A stretch of DNA of 64,000 nucleotides from Oscillospiraceae bacterium (GCA_902802375.1 CADCLS010000005.1:114765-178764), one strand, 5' to 3'. Shown: positions 9,848-19,379, numbered from the stretch's first letter. Notes: generated from the sequence alone by a model not told the origin. Translations and numbers: made by a program.

Positions 9848-9876
9848 ATTATATTATATTATAATAAAAATTGCAA
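9848..9876 (-). promoter_or_regulatory. Promoter of the ychF-alr-glpK-lipase operon
   Basis: TTGCAA (9871-9876), 17-base spacer, TATAAT (9848-9853) on the minus strand, in a very AT-rich divergent intergenic region. Confidence 0.7.
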
Positions 9877-9915
9877 ATTTTTTGAAAAAATACTTTTATT
9901 TTCAAATATTTATAG

Positions 9916-9921
9916 TATAAT
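9916..9921 (+). promoter_or_regulatory. -10 element upstream of hprK
   Basis: A consensus TATAAT lies 32 bases before the hprK start codon, but no good -35 hexamer is found at 16-18 bases. Read as a probable promoter of the hprK-dnaE run that may depend on an activator. Confidence 0.45.
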
Positions 9922-9952
9922 GAATTTATAAAGTTATCTTGGGGGAGTGTAT

Positions 9953-10897
9953 TTGAAAACCGGTTATAAAATTTCTCTTGATAAAATTATAAAGGAATTT
10001 TCGCTTGAAGAGCTTTGCATGCCGAAGAAAAGCGAGGAAATACTTATTTCAAGCCCTGAAATCAATCGTCCGGGGCTTCAGTTCTCAGGTTATTTTGAGT
10101 ATTTTGCACCCGAGCGAATACAGATACTCGGTATCAGTGAGATAGAGTTTTTAAGAGGTTTTCCCGAGGAAAAAGCGCGTGAGCGAATAGAAAAGTTTTT
10201 TTCACGCTCTCCTGCGGCGGTGATAATTGCAAGGGGACTTCATGTTGAAGATTATTATATCGAAATTGCTGAAAAGTATTCCGTTCCGCTTATGAGGACT
10301 AATGAGACCACTTCACAGCTTACCTCGGCGCTTATAGCTTTTCTTAATCTGCATTTAGCGCCGCGTATCACCCGTCACGGAGTTTTTGTGGAGGTTTACG
10401 GCGAAGGAATTCTAATACTCGGCGAGAGTGGAATAGGCAAGAGCGAAACGGCGATAGAGCTGGTAAAGCGCGGTCACCGTCTTATTGCGGATGACGCGGT
10501 TGAAATAAAGCGTGTATCGAGCAAATCGCTTGTAGGCTCGGCGCCCGATAATATAAAGCATTTTATTGAGCTTCGCGGCATAGGAATAATAAATGCCAGC
10601 CGTATATTCGGTGTAGGCGCCGTAAAGCCTACTGAAAAGGTAGACCTTATAATAAATCTTGAGCTTTGGGATGTAAATAAGGTCTATGACAGAATGGGGC
10701 TTGAAAATCAGAACACCGAGATATTGGGGCTTAGTATACCGTCTATGACGATACCTGTAAAGCCCGGTCGAAATCTTGCCGTAATAATCGAGGTTGCCGC
10801 TATGAATAGCCGTCAGAAAAAGCTTGGTTATAACGCCGCGGAGGATTTACTTAATCGCCTTGGTATGGTGGATGATATATCAAGTAAAAAGGTGTAA
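9953..10897 (+). CDS. hprK: HPr kinase/phosphorylase
   Basis: Phosphorylates HPr on serine in response to sugar metabolites and so drives catabolite repression in Bacillota. 314 residues. Walker A GESGIGKSE is followed by the HPrK capping motif region RLIADDAVEIKR, ELRGIGIIN (HPrK signature) and the C-terminal VIIEVAAMNSRQKKLGYNAA. The TTG start is chosen because GGGGGAG lies five bases upstream. A GTG two codons earlier overlaps that same ribosome binding site. Followed 13 bases later by a glucokinase-like gene, a sensible pairing for sugar control. Confidence 0.96.
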   Translation: MKTGYKISLDKIIKEFSLEELCMPKKSEEILISSPEINRPGLQFSGYFEYFAPERIQILGISEIEFLRGFPEEKARERIEKFFSRSPAAVIIARGLHVEDYYIEIAEKYSVPLMRTNETTSQLTSALIAFLNLHLAPRITRHGVFVEVYGEGILILGESGIGKSETAIELVKRGHRLIADDAVEIKRVSSKSLVGSAPDNIKHFIELRGIGIINASRIFGVGAVKPTEKVDLIINLELWDVNKVYDRMGLENQNTEILGLSIPSMTIPVKPGRNLAVIIEVAAMNSRQKKLGYNAAEDLLNRLGMVDDISSKKV

Positions 10898-10910
10898 GGA
10901 GATAAGAAGT

Positions 10911-11864
10911 ATGTACAGACTTGGAATAGATTTAGGTGGAACAAACATAGTAGCAGGCGTGGTAGACGAGGACTATAAAATTCTTGCAAAAGCGTCTTGC
11001 AAAACCTTAGCGCCGAGGTCTTCGGATGCGATAGCAGACGATATGGCAAAGGTCACCCTTGAGGCTATAAAGAAAGCGGGGTTGACTCTCGACGATATAT
11101 CCGGCTTCGGCATAGGAACGCCGGGTTCGGTAGAAGCGTCAAGCGGAACGGTTATATACGCCAACAATTTAGAGTTTTATAATGTTCCGCTGGCGGACCT
11201 TATGTTTGAGCGTATCGGCAAAAAGTTTTTTGTCGCGAATGATGCTGACAGCGCGGCTTACGGTGAGTACATAGCCGGTGCCGGAAAGGGCGCGAATGAT
11301 TTTGTTATGATAACGCTCGGAACAGGTGTTGGAGGCGGCGTTATTTTAGACGGTAAAATTCGTTCGGGATTTAACGGAGCCGGCGGTGAGTTGGGGCACA
11401 CCGTAATCGCTATGAACGGCGAAGCCTGCACCTGCGGCAGAGACGGTTGCTTCGAAGCATACGCTTCAGCTACCGCGCTAATCCGTCAGACCAAGCAGGC
11501 AATGTCAAGGTATTCTGACAGTGTTATGTGGGAGCTTTGCGGAAATGATATAAATAAAGTGAACGGTATTACTGCGTTTGACGCTATGCGTAAGGGTGAT
11601 ACCGCCGGCAAAATAGTAGTAAATAATTATATCGGCTACCTGGCTGTGGGGGTTACAAATCTTATAAACATTTTTCAACCTGAGATTTTCTGTATCGGCG
11701 GCGGTATTTCAAAAGAGGGCGATACCATAATTAAACCCCTGACGGATTTCGTAACAAGAGATAACTATACCCGTTTCATTGATAAGAAAACTCAAATCAA
11801 GGCAGCAACGCTTGGTAACGACGCCGGCGTAATCGGTGCAGCGTATATCGGCACACAAAAATAA
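10911..11864 (+). CDS. glcK: ROK-family glucokinase
   Basis: Likely ATP-dependent glucokinase feeding glycolysis. Starts MYRLGIDLGGTNIVAGVVDE (phosphate-1 motif of the sugar kinase fold). Has GIGTPGSVE, the glucose-contacting GAGGELGHTVI and the zinc motif CTCGRDGCFEAYAS. 317 residues with no N-terminal HTH, so an enzyme and not a ROK repressor. The ATG lies nine bases after AAGGAG. Lies in the hprK run; pfkA is downstream in the same region. Confidence 0.92.
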   Translation: MYRLGIDLGGTNIVAGVVDEDYKILAKASCKTLAPRSSDAIADDMAKVTLEAIKKAGLTLDDISGFGIGTPGSVEASSGTVIYANNLEFYNVPLADLMFERIGKKFFVANDADSAAYGEYIAGAGKGANDFVMITLGTGVGGGVILDGKIRSGFNGAGGELGHTVIAMNGEACTCGRDGCFEAYASATALIRQTKQAMSRYSDSVMWELCGNDINKVNGITAFDAMRKGDTAGKIVVNNYIGYLAVGVTNLINIFQPEIFCIGGGISKEGDTIIKPLTDFVTRDNYTRFIDKKTQIKAATLGNDAGVIGAAYIGTQK

Positions 11865-11881
11865 ACTTTTCGGGAGTATTT

Positions 11882-12784
11882 ATGGGTAAAGCGGAATTTA
11901 TAAGGAATATTAAAGACCGCGGTATAGCTATTTTAGAGCTTGAACCGATGAAAAAGCATACCACCTTCAAAATAGGCGGAAAAGCCGATGTGTTTGTGAG
12001 CGTCAAAAATGAGGATGAACTGATTTTTTCGATAGAAGCGGCAAAATGCCAAGCAGTGCCTTTTTATGTAATAGGCAAAGGCTCGGATTTGCTTGTGTCC
12101 GACGAAGGCGTTGAAGGCGCGGTGATTTGCCTTGAAAAAATGCGCGGTATAGATATTAACGGAAACACTGTTACAGTATCTGCCGGGCAAAGTTTGCAGT
12201 CAATGTGTATTGAAATTCAAAAGAAAGGTCTTTCGGGTTTTGAATTTGCTTACGGGATACCCGGCACTGTCGGCGGCGCGGTATATATGAACGCCGGCGC
12301 ATACGGGGGAGAGATTAAGGACTGCATAATTTCCGCCCGTTATCTCGATAAATCGGGTGAAATCAAAGAAATCACTGCGCAAGATATGTGCCTTAGTTAC
12401 AGGAAAAGCATTTTCCAGGAAAACGGCGGAATTATTCTGTCTGCCGTGTTCGAGTTTGAAAAAGACGATAAAGACAGAATTCAGGAAAAAATGAATGACT
12501 ATCTTTCGCGCCGCAAGGAAAAGCAACCGCTTGAATTTCCGAGCGCCGGAAGTGTGTTTAAGCGTCCTGAGGGAAATTTTGCCGGAACGCTTATTGAAAA
12601 AAGCGGACTAAAAGGCGCAAAAATAGGCGGTGCTAAGGTAAGTGAAAAGCACGCAGGCTTTATAGTAAATACCGGCGGTGCTACCGGCAGTGATGTAAAA
12701 GAACTTATTAAAAAAATACAAGAGAAGGTTCTTCTCGATAGCGGAGTAGAGCTTAAAACGGAAGTTATATTTATCGGCAGGTGA
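11882..12784 (+). CDS. murB: UDP-N-acetylenolpyruvoylglucosamine reductase
   Basis: FAD-dependent reductase of the second committed step of peptidoglycan synthesis. TTFKIGGKADVF and the FAD-binding KGSDLLVSDEG lie near the N-terminus. FAYGIPGTVGGAVYMNAGAYGGE is diagnostic, and SAGSVFKRPEG carries the catalytic serine. 300 residues, a type II MurB length. ATG preceded by GGGAG. Six bases separate its stop from rapZ. Confidence 0.97.
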   Translation: MGKAEFIRNIKDRGIAILELEPMKKHTTFKIGGKADVFVSVKNEDELIFSIEAAKCQAVPFYVIGKGSDLLVSDEGVEGAVICLEKMRGIDINGNTVTVSAGQSLQSMCIEIQKKGLSGFEFAYGIPGTVGGAVYMNAGAYGGEIKDCIISARYLDKSGEIKEITAQDMCLSYRKSIFQENGGIILSAVFEFEKDDKDRIQEKMNDYLSRRKEKQPLEFPSAGSVFKRPEGNFAGTLIEKSGLKGAKIGGAKVSEKHAGFIVNTGGATGSDVKELIKKIQEKVLLDSGVELKTEVIFIGR

Positions 12785-12789
12785 GGTAG

Positions 12790-13650
12790 ATGAATTTAGT
12801 TATAGTTACCGGTCTTTCAGGCGCGGGCAAATCGCAGGCGGCAAACGCGCTTGAGGATATGGGATACTATTGCGTTGATAACATACCTCCTGCCATAATA
12901 TCCGCATTTGTAGACCTTTCAAAGCGAGAAAGCGAAGGACTTTCAAAGCTTGCTGTTGTCACCGATATGCGCGGCGGCAGTATGTTTTCGGATATAGAGG
13001 CCGTGTTGAGCGACTTAAAGACTAAGGGCGTAGAATATAAGATATTATTTCTTGATGCTTCTGACGCGGTGCTAATCCGCCGATATAAAGAAAACCGCCG
13101 TAAGCATCCACTTTGCGATATGGAGGATTTATCTTTGTCCGACGCTGTAAGGCTTGAACGGCAAAAGCTTTCGGGCATTCGTGCAAAAGCTGATTTCTAT
13201 ATTGATACAAGCCTTATTTCAAGTACACAACTTAAAACGATACTCACAGAAACCTTCTTAAAAAGCGCTGAGGGCGGACTCAGAATACTTTGTAAATCCT
13301 TTGGTTTTAAGTACGGTATTGATGTTGACGCGGATAATGTCTTTGATGTTCGCTGTCTGCCAAATCCGTTTTATGTTGAGCAGTTAAAGCAAAAAACAGG
13401 ACTTGAAGCCCAAGTACAAGAATATGTTATGAATAGCGTTGACAGTGAAAATTTCAAAAAAGCCGTATTTGATTTTGCGGATTTTACTATACCGCTTTAT
13501 ATAAAAGAGGGTAAAAGCCAGCTGGTGTTAGCCTTTGGATGTACCGGCGGCAGGCACAGATCTGTGACCTTTGCAGAGATGCTGTGCAGTCACCTTAAAG
13601 AAAAAGGGTATAACGCGAGTGCAATACATAGAGATATAAATAAAAATTAG
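12790..13650 (+). CDS. rapZ: RapZ/YvcJ-family nucleotide-binding protein
   Basis: P-loop protein that in Enterobacteria adapts RNase E to glucosamine-6-phosphate synthase sRNAs; YvcJ is the Bacillus homologue with a less clear role. Walker A GLSGAGKSQAANALED at the N-terminus, VTDMRGG, LFLDASDAVLIRRYKENRRKHPL and the C-terminal FGCTGGRHRSVTFAE are all family hallmarks. 286 residues. Preceded by GAGGTAG. It lies directly upstream of whiA without an intervening yvcK. Confidence 0.96.
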   Translation: MNLVIVTGLSGAGKSQAANALEDMGYYCVDNIPPAIISAFVDLSKRESEGLSKLAVVTDMRGGSMFSDIEAVLSDLKTKGVEYKILFLDASDAVLIRRYKENRRKHPLCDMEDLSLSDAVRLERQKLSGIRAKADFYIDTSLISSTQLKTILTETFLKSAEGGLRILCKSFGFKYGIDVDADNVFDVRCLPNPFYVEQLKQKTGLEAQVQEYVMNSVDSENFKKAVFDFADFTIPLYIKEGKSQLVLAFGCTGGRHRSVTFAEMLCSHLKEKGYNASAIHRDINKN

Positions 13651-13658
13651 GTGATAAA

Positions 13659-14552
13659 ATGTCTTTTTCATCTGATATAAAAACAGAATTATGTGAGTTG
13701 AGACCGCCTGAATATTGCAAAATGCCGCTTCTTTACGGCTTTTTGCTTTTTAGCCGGTCTTTTTCGGCTAAGGGCATTAAAATGCAGACCGAAACTGAGG
13801 CGGTAGCCTCGCTTTTCTCAAGGCTTATAAGCGAGGTTTATTCTGCTGCATGCGAGGTAAAGACGGGCGGGGGAAAAAGGAAAGTATACCGCCTTGAAAT
13901 ACCGAATGAGGCGGACAGGCTAAAGCTTTTAGCCTCGGTGGACTTCGGTATTTATGAGGGTAAAATAAATACTGAAACAATGGAAAACGATATGGAAGTG
14001 TCAAGCTTTATAAGGGGAGCTTTTCTTGCTTGCGGTCAGATAAGTGACCCCCAAAAATCAAGCCGGGTAGATTTTCTTATACGCGATATGGCACGCGCCC
14101 AAGAGTTCAGAGAGCTTTTGAGTAATTACAACATTAAAACCAATATAGCCAATCGGTCAAACGGTTGCGTGGTTTACATAAAGCGCAACGATATGATAAC
14201 CGATTTACTCACTCTAATGGGTGCGTCACTAAGAAGCCTTGAGCTTATGGAAATGAGTATAATAAGCAGTGTAAAGAATAATATGAACAGGGCGGCAAAT
14301 TGTGATAATGCAAATCTCGACCGTATGGTAGAGGCTTCTGTAAGACAGCGTGCGGCGATAGATTTTCTCGAAAAAAACGGGATTTTAGACACACTTGATG
14401 AAGCCCTTGTTAAAACCGCAAATCTCCGGCGTGAAAATCCCGATATGTCGATAAAAGAATTGTGCGAGATAAGCGAGGATAAAATCAGTCCTTCGGGACT
14501 GAATCACAGGCTTAAAAAATTAGTGCAGATATACGAATTGAGAAAAAATTAA
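13659..14552 (+). CDS. whiA: DNA-binding protein WhiA
   Basis: Conserved regulator with a degenerate LAGLIDADG homing-endonuclease fold plus a C-terminal HTH. In Streptomyces it controls sporulation, in Bacillus cell division and chromosome segregation. 297 residues. The N-terminal SFSSDIKTEL, FLACGQISDPQKSSR (LAGLIDADG-like helix), NRAANCDNANLDRMVEAS and the C-terminal SIKELCEISEDKISPSGLNHRLKKL match the family. ATG with AGGTGAT upstream. The gene ends 13 bases before dnaE. Confidence 0.96.
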   Translation: MSFSSDIKTELCELRPPEYCKMPLLYGFLLFSRSFSAKGIKMQTETEAVASLFSRLISEVYSAACEVKTGGGKRKVYRLEIPNEADRLKLLASVDFGIYEGKINTETMENDMEVSSFIRGAFLACGQISDPQKSSRVDFLIRDMARAQEFRELLSNYNIKTNIANRSNGCVVYIKRNDMITDLLTLMGASLRSLELMEMSIISSVKNNMNRAANCDNANLDRMVEASVRQRAAIDFLEKNGILDTLDEALVKTANLRRENPDMSIKELCEISEDKISPSGLNHRLKKLVQIYELRKN

Positions 14553-14565
14553 GGAGTGATACGGC

Positions 14566-17500
14566 GTGGCTTTTTGTCATCTTCATCTTCATACACAGTA
14601 TAGCTTGCTTGACGGCTGCTGCCGCATAGATAATCTCCTTGACAGAGTAAGTGAGCTTGGGCAAACATCGGTTGCTATTACCGACCACGGCGTTATGTAC
14701 GGCGCAATAGAGTTTTATAAGGCGGCAAAGAAGCGTGGAATTAACCCTATTATCGGTTGTGAGGTCTATGTTGCGCCGAGAAGCCGCACCGATAAGCAAA
14801 AGGGACCGGATAGTGAGTACAGTCATTTAGTTTTACTATGTGAAAATAATGAGGGTTATGAAAATCTTATAAAAATGGTATCGCTCTCATTCACCGAGGG
14901 CTTTTATTCGAAACCGCGCGTGGATAAAGAGCTGTTAGAAAAACACCATAAGGGAATAATCGCTCTTTCTGCTTGCCTTGCAGGTGAAATACCTAAAGCG
15001 CTCTTATCGGGCGACTATGAGCGCGCAAAGGAAACGGCAAGGTGGTATAAGTCGGTTTTCGGAGAGAATAATTACTTTTTAGAGCTTCAAAATCATAATC
15101 TGCCCGAGCAGGCAAGAATAAATCCGTATATAATAAAGCTATCAAAGGAAATCGGCATAAAAACGGTTGCAACCAACGATGTGCATTATATTTCTAAAGA
15201 CGACGCCTTTATGCACAAGGTGCTTTTATGCGTACAGACTGGCACTAAAATAAACGAGAAAAACGCTCTCGAATTCAAGACAGATGAATTTTATCTGAAA
15301 AGCGAAGAAGAGATGAAATCGGCATTCACCGACTCTACAGAAGCAGTAGAGAATACTGCGAAAATTGCCGAAAGATGTAATGTATCGTTTGAGTTTGGCA
15401 AAATAAAGCTTCCGTTTTTTGATACCGGCGGCGTGGACCATTTTGAGTATTTTAAGAAGCTTTGCATAAAAGGTCTTTATGAGCGTTACGGGAAAACACC
15501 CGAAAAACAGGTTATAGACCGCCTTAAATACGAGCTATCGGTAATAAACAAAATGGGCTATGTAGATTATTATTTGATAGTAGCTGATTTTGTAAATTAT
15601 GCAAAAACCCACGATATTTCAGTAGGCCCCGGAAGAGGCTCCGGCGCCGGAAGCCTCGCGGCGTACTGCATAGGCATTACAGGTATTGACCCGATAAGAT
15701 ATAACCTTATTTTTGAGCGCTTTCTTAACCCCGAAAGGGTATCTATGCCCGATTTTGATATAGATTTTTGCTATGTAAAGCGACAAAAGGTAATAGATTA
15801 TGTTATAGAAAAATACGGTGAGGACCGTGTGGCGCAGATAGTCACATTCGGTACTCTTGCGGCGCGCGCGGCGGTGCGCGATGTGGGGCGTGCCATGGAT
15901 GTGCCGTATGCGTTTTGCGACAGGCTTGCGAAGCTTGTGCCGCATAGGTTGGGCATATCTCTTCGCGACGCGATAAATGCTTCACCAGAGCTTAAATCCC
16001 TTTACGAAGCGGACGAGCGTGCAAAGCAGGTGCTTGATATGGCGATTAAGGTTGAGGGAATGCCTCGCCACGCCTCAACTCATGCCGCAGGCGTTGTTAT
16101 ATCCGATAGACCGGTAAGCGATTATGTTCCGCTGTCTGTTAACGATAACGCGGTGGTAACGCAGTATACTATGACGGCGCTTGACGAGTTGGGACTTCTT
16201 AAAATGGACTTTTTAGGACTTCGCAACCTGACCGTAATTGACGAAACGGAAAAATCCGTGCAAAAATACAATCCCGATTTTTCCGTCTCGAGCATACCTA
16301 TGGATGACCCAGAAACCCTTAAAATGATGAGCCGCGGCGAGACTGACGGCGTGTTTCAGTTTGAATCGGACGGTATGAAAAATGTGCTTATTCGTTTTGG
16401 CCCTCAGAACATAGAAGATTTGATAGCGATAATTTCGCTTTACCGCCCGGGACCCATGGATGCAATTCCAACCTATATTCATAACCGCCACCACCCCGAG
16501 GATGTAAAATACGATACGCCGCTTTTAGAGCCGATACTTTCCGTTACCTACGGATGTATTGTATACCAAGAGCAGGTTATGCAGGTGTTCAGAAGTCTTG
16601 CAGGCTATTCGCTCGGGCGTGCCGACATAGTAAGACGCGCCATGGCTAAGAAAAAGCACGATGTTATGGCGCGCGAGCGAGAGGCGTTTGTTTACGGTGA
16701 AAAGGACAAAAACGGAAATGTGATTTGCGAGGGCGCCGTAAACCGCGGAGTACCTGAAAAGACGGCGCAAAAAATATTTGACGAAATGTCCGCTTTCAGC
16801 TCTTACGCTTTTAATAAATCTCATGCGGCGGCGTACGGCGTACTTGCCTACATCACGGCATACCTTAAGTGCCACTATAAAAAGGAGTATTTTGCGGCTC
16901 TTCTCACGAGTGTGCTGGATTCATCCGATAAAATAGCTCTTTATACCGCCGAGTGTAAAGCTCACGGCATAAAGATACTTCCGCCGTCGGTAAACGAAAG
17001 CGAAGAGGGCTTCACGCCTACCAAAGACGGTATCCGTTTTGGTCTTCTGGCGGTAAAAAACCTCGGCAGAACACTTATCGAAAAGCTTATTTCCGAGAGA
17101 AATTCGGGCGGCAGCTATAAAGACCTTTATGATTTTTGCATCCGGAATTTCGGCAGTCAGTTAAACCGTAGGGCATTGGAAGGCCTTATTAAAAGCGGAG
17201 CTATGGACGGCTTGGGACCAAATCGCCGAAGTATGATGTTTTCGCTTGATAAAGTGCTGGCGATAGTCGGTGAAGAAAATAAGTTTACTCTAAGGGGACA
17301 AATCGGATTTTTTGACAGCGGAGAGGGAAAAACAAAAATCGAATTGCCTCAGGTGCCCGAAATGCCGGAACGCGAGCTTTTGTCACTTGAAAAACAGGCG
17401 ACGGGGATGTATCTGTCAAGTCATCCCATGTCCGCATATACTCTTGCCGCTAAAAGAAGCGGTTGTACGCCGATAATAAACATCACCGCAGGCAAGGTGT

Positions 17501-18000
17501 CGGACGGTGCTCGTGTACGCGTTATGGCGGTAATAGACGATGTGAGCGTTAAAACACTTAAAAACGGCTCAATACTTGCCGGCGCTTTGGTGGAGGATAC
17601 TACTGCTACAGTTGATATAACCGTGTTTTCCGCCGCTTATGAGGCATATAAGCAGTACCTTACCGAGGGCGCAATAGTAGAAATATGCGGAAAGGTCAGC
17701 GAACGCGAGGACAGAAATACTGAGATTATTTTAGAAAATATAAGACCCATTGACGAAACCTTGCTGCAAACCGGCGAGGAGAGGAGCCTGAAAATCAGGG
17801 TAAGCAGTATAAAAGGCCCGGATTTTTTGTCGGCGCAGAGAATACTTGGGCGTTATAGCGGAGATATGAAGGTTATAGTTTTTTGCGACGATACAGGCAA
17901 GCGACTTTTGGCGCCTGAGAGGTTATTTGTAAGACACGATGAAAAAATGATAACCGAGCTTAAAAAGCTGTTAGGCGACAAAAATGTTAAAATTCAGTGA
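14566..18000 (+). CDS. dnaE: DNA polymerase III subunit alpha (DnaE1 type)
   Basis: Replicative polymerase subunit, 1144 residues. N-terminal PHP domain (HLHLHTQYSLLDG), polymerase palm with GPGRGSGAGS and the catalytic MPDFDIDF (about residues 392-400), and a C-terminal OB-fold region (VRVMAVIDDVSVKTLKNG). Has no proofreading exonuclease insert, so DnaE and not PolC. GTG start with AAGGAGTG seven bases upstream. Likely cotranscribed with whiA. Confidence 0.98.
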   Translation: MAFCHLHLHTQYSLLDGCCRIDNLLDRVSELGQTSVAITDHGVMYGAIEFYKAAKKRGINPIIGCEVYVAPRSRTDKQKGPDSEYSHLVLLCENNEGYENLIKMVSLSFTEGFYSKPRVDKELLEKHHKGIIALSACLAGEIPKALLSGDYERAKETARWYKSVFGENNYFLELQNHNLPEQARINPYIIKLSKEIGIKTVATNDVHYISKDDAFMHKVLLCVQTGTKINEKNALEFKTDEFYLKSEEEMKSAFTDSTEAVENTAKIAERCNVSFEFGKIKLPFFDTGGVDHFEYFKKLCIKGLYERYGKTPEKQVIDRLKYELSVINKMGYVDYYLIVADFVNYAKTHDISVGPGRGSGAGSLAAYCIGITGIDPIRYNLIFERFLNPERVSMPDFDIDFCYVKRQKVIDYVIEKYGEDRVAQIVTFGTLAARAAVRDVGRAMDVPYAFCDRLAKLVPHRLGISLRDAINASPELKSLYEADERAKQVLDMAIKVEGMPRHASTHAAGVVISDRPVSDYVPLSVNDNAVVTQYTMTALDELGLLKMDFLGLRNLTVIDETEKSVQKYNPDFSVSSIPMDDPETLKMMSRGETDGVFQFESDGMKNVLIRFGPQNIEDLIAIISLYRPGPMDAIPTYIHNRHHPEDVKYDTPLLEPILSVTYGCIVYQEQVMQVFRSLAGYSLGRADIVRRAMAKKKHDVMAREREAFVYGEKDKNGNVICEGAVNRGVPEKTAQKIFDEMSAFSSYAFNKSHAAAYGVLAYITAYLKCHYKKEYFAALLTSVLDSSDKIALYTAECKAHGIKILPPSVNESEEGFTPTKDGIRFGLLAVKNLGRTLIEKLISERNSGGSYKDLYDFCIRNFGSQLNRRALEGLIKSGAMDGLGPNRRSMMFSLDKVLAIVGEENKFTLRGQIGFFDSGEGKTKIELPQVPEMPERELLSLEKQATGMYLSSHPMSAYTLAAKRSGCTPIINITAGKVSDGARVRVMAVIDDVSVKTLKNGSILAGALVEDTTATVDITVFSAAYEAYKQYLTEGAIVEICGKVSEREDRNTEIILENIRPIDETLLQTGEERSLKIRVSSIKGPDFLSAQRILGRYSGDMKVIVFCDDTGKRLLAPERLFVRHDEKMITELKKLLGDKNVKIQ

Positions 18001-18006
18001 TTGTTC

Positions 18007-18035
18007 TTGAAAATTTGAGGGTAATGTTGTATAAT
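18007..18035 (+). promoter_or_regulatory. Promoter of pfkA
   Basis: TTGAAA (18007-18012), 17-base spacer, TATAAT (18030-18035), just after the dnaE stop. Gives pfkA its own transcription start. Confidence 0.8.
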
Positions 18036-18063
18036 TACCGAGTTGGGATTTGGAGATGATGTT

Positions 18064-19023
18064 ATGAAAACAATAGGTGTGCTTACTTCGGGCGGCGACG
18101 CACCGGGTATGAACGCTGCAATTCGCGCGGTAGTCAGAACGGCGATATCGCTCGGAATGAATGTTAAAGGAATAAAAAGCGGTTACAGCGGTCTTATACA
18201 CGATGAAGTGATCGACCTTGACGCAAGAAGCGTATCCGATATTATAAGCCGCGGCGGCACTATGCTATACACAGCAAGAAGCAAGCGTTTTATGACAGAG
18301 GAAGGCGTAATGGAGGCCGTAGAGACCTGCAAAAAACACGGAATTGAAGGTGTTGTTGTAATCGGTGGTGACGGTTCGTTCAGAGGCGCCCGCGATTTAT
18401 CAAATCACGGTATTCCCTGCGTAGGCGTGCCGGGTACCATTGATAACGATATAACCTCAACCGAATATACAATAGGCTTCGATACTGCTATGAATACCGC
18501 CGTTGAAATGATAGATAAAATCCGTGATACGGCGCAGTCGCACCACCGTTGCTCTGTAATTGAGGTTATGGGCAGGCATGCAGGATATATCGCGCTTCAA
18601 GTGGGTATAGCTACCGGCGCTACAGGTATACTTGTGCCGGAAATTCCAGTTGACCTTGATAAACTTATTCAGAAAATAAATGATGTTGAAAAAACCGGGA
18701 AAAAGCATTTTATTATCGTTGTTGCCGAGGGTGTCGGCGGTGTTGATAAAATCGCCGAATATATTCAGGAGAAAACCGGAATAGATTCGAGAGCCACCGT
18801 ACTCGGTCATGTTCAGCGCGGCGGCAGTCCTACAGTTCGCGATAGGGTTCGCGCCACACAAATGGGCAATGCGGCGGTTCACCTTCTTTATAAGGGAATA
18901 GGAAACAGAGTTGTTGCCTATAAGCGCGGAGAAATCGTTGATTTCGATATTTTTGAAGCGCTTAATATGACCAAAACTTTTGACCCCGGTATGATAGATG
19001 TCGCACACGAAACGGCAATTTAA
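18064..19023 (+). CDS. pfkA: ATP-dependent 6-phosphofructokinase
   Basis: Commits fructose-6-phosphate to glycolysis. 319 residues, the bacterial PfkA length. MKTIGVLTSGGDAPGMNAAIRA at the start, the ATP-type GGDGS motif (VVIGGDGSFRGA), the catalytic GTIDND and PEIPVD are present. ATG chosen from GGAG eight bases upstream; an upstream in-frame start lies in the promoter-proximal leader. It ends before a strong terminator. Confidence 0.97.
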   Translation: MKTIGVLTSGGDAPGMNAAIRAVVRTAISLGMNVKGIKSGYSGLIHDEVIDLDARSVSDIISRGGTMLYTARSKRFMTEEGVMEAVETCKKHGIEGVVVIGGDGSFRGARDLSNHGIPCVGVPGTIDNDITSTEYTIGFDTAMNTAVEMIDKIRDTAQSHHRCSVIEVMGRHAGYIALQVGIATGATGILVPEIPVDLDKLIQKINDVEKTGKKHFIIVVAEGVGGVDKIAEYIQEKTGIDSRATVLGHVQRGGSPTVRDRVRATQMGNAAVHLLYKGIGNRVVAYKRGEIVDFDIFEALNMTKTFDPGMIDVAHETAI

Positions 19024-19043
19024 TAATAGGCTTATAAAAACAG

Positions 19044-19074
19044 CACCTGACGGAATTTCCCCGTCAGGTGTTTT
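19044..19074 (+). terminator. Terminator of pfkA
   Basis: Perfect 10-bp stem CACCTGACGG/CCGTCAGGTG, loop of seven, then TTTTG. The 5' arm lies between pfkA and the stop codon of the convergent small ORF. Confidence 0.88.
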
Positions 19075-19270
19075 GCTCGTTATGCTTTTTTTCTTTAATC
19101 GCTTCTTGTCTTGGCAGTCCCTGTGAAATCTGCGGAAAAAGATTTTTGGTATCGGCGGTAGGTTGAATGTTATATGTGCCGAATTTATTTACAGTATCTT
19201 CTGCGTCATAAACATCGCCGAGTGGTGCTTCAGCAGAAGAAATTTTCTTAACTTTTTTATTCTCTTCCAT
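19064..19270 (-). CDS. Small conserved-looking protein of unknown function
   Basis: A 68-residue charged, proline-containing product beginning MEENKKVKKISSAEAP, with a central NKFGTYNIQPTADT stretch and no membrane segment. The ATG has GGGTGA six bases upstream. The stop codon lies inside the 3' arm of the pfkA terminator, so the two convergent genes share that sequence. It has ordinary codon use for the region and fills the only gap between pfkA and serS. I do not recognise the family. A non-coding interpretation is possible because no good promoter is seen. Confidence 0.5.
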   Translation of the reverse strand: MEENKKVKKISSAEAPLGDVYDAEDTVNKFGTYNIQPTADTKNLFPQISQGLPRQEAIKEKKHNEQNT

Positions 19271-19317
19271 TTTAATCACCCTGAGTTATTTTGCCGGAAA
19301 AGAAAGATTTTATACCT

Positions 19318-19346
19318 TTGACATAGCTTTGTATATATGGTATAAT
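19318..19346 (+). promoter_or_regulatory. Promoter of the serS run
   Basis: Consensus TTGACA (19318-19323), 17-base spacer, TATAAT (19341-19346). The leader to serS is short (under 30 bases), so there is no room for a T-box. Confidence 0.9.
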
Positions 19347-19379
19347 AGCAAGGAATAATTTTCAAAGAGGAAGATTGAA

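Noticed and set aside
14512-16875. Several minus-strand open frames under dnaE
   Set aside because: Shadows of the dnaE reading frame without ribosome binding sites or recognisable motifs.
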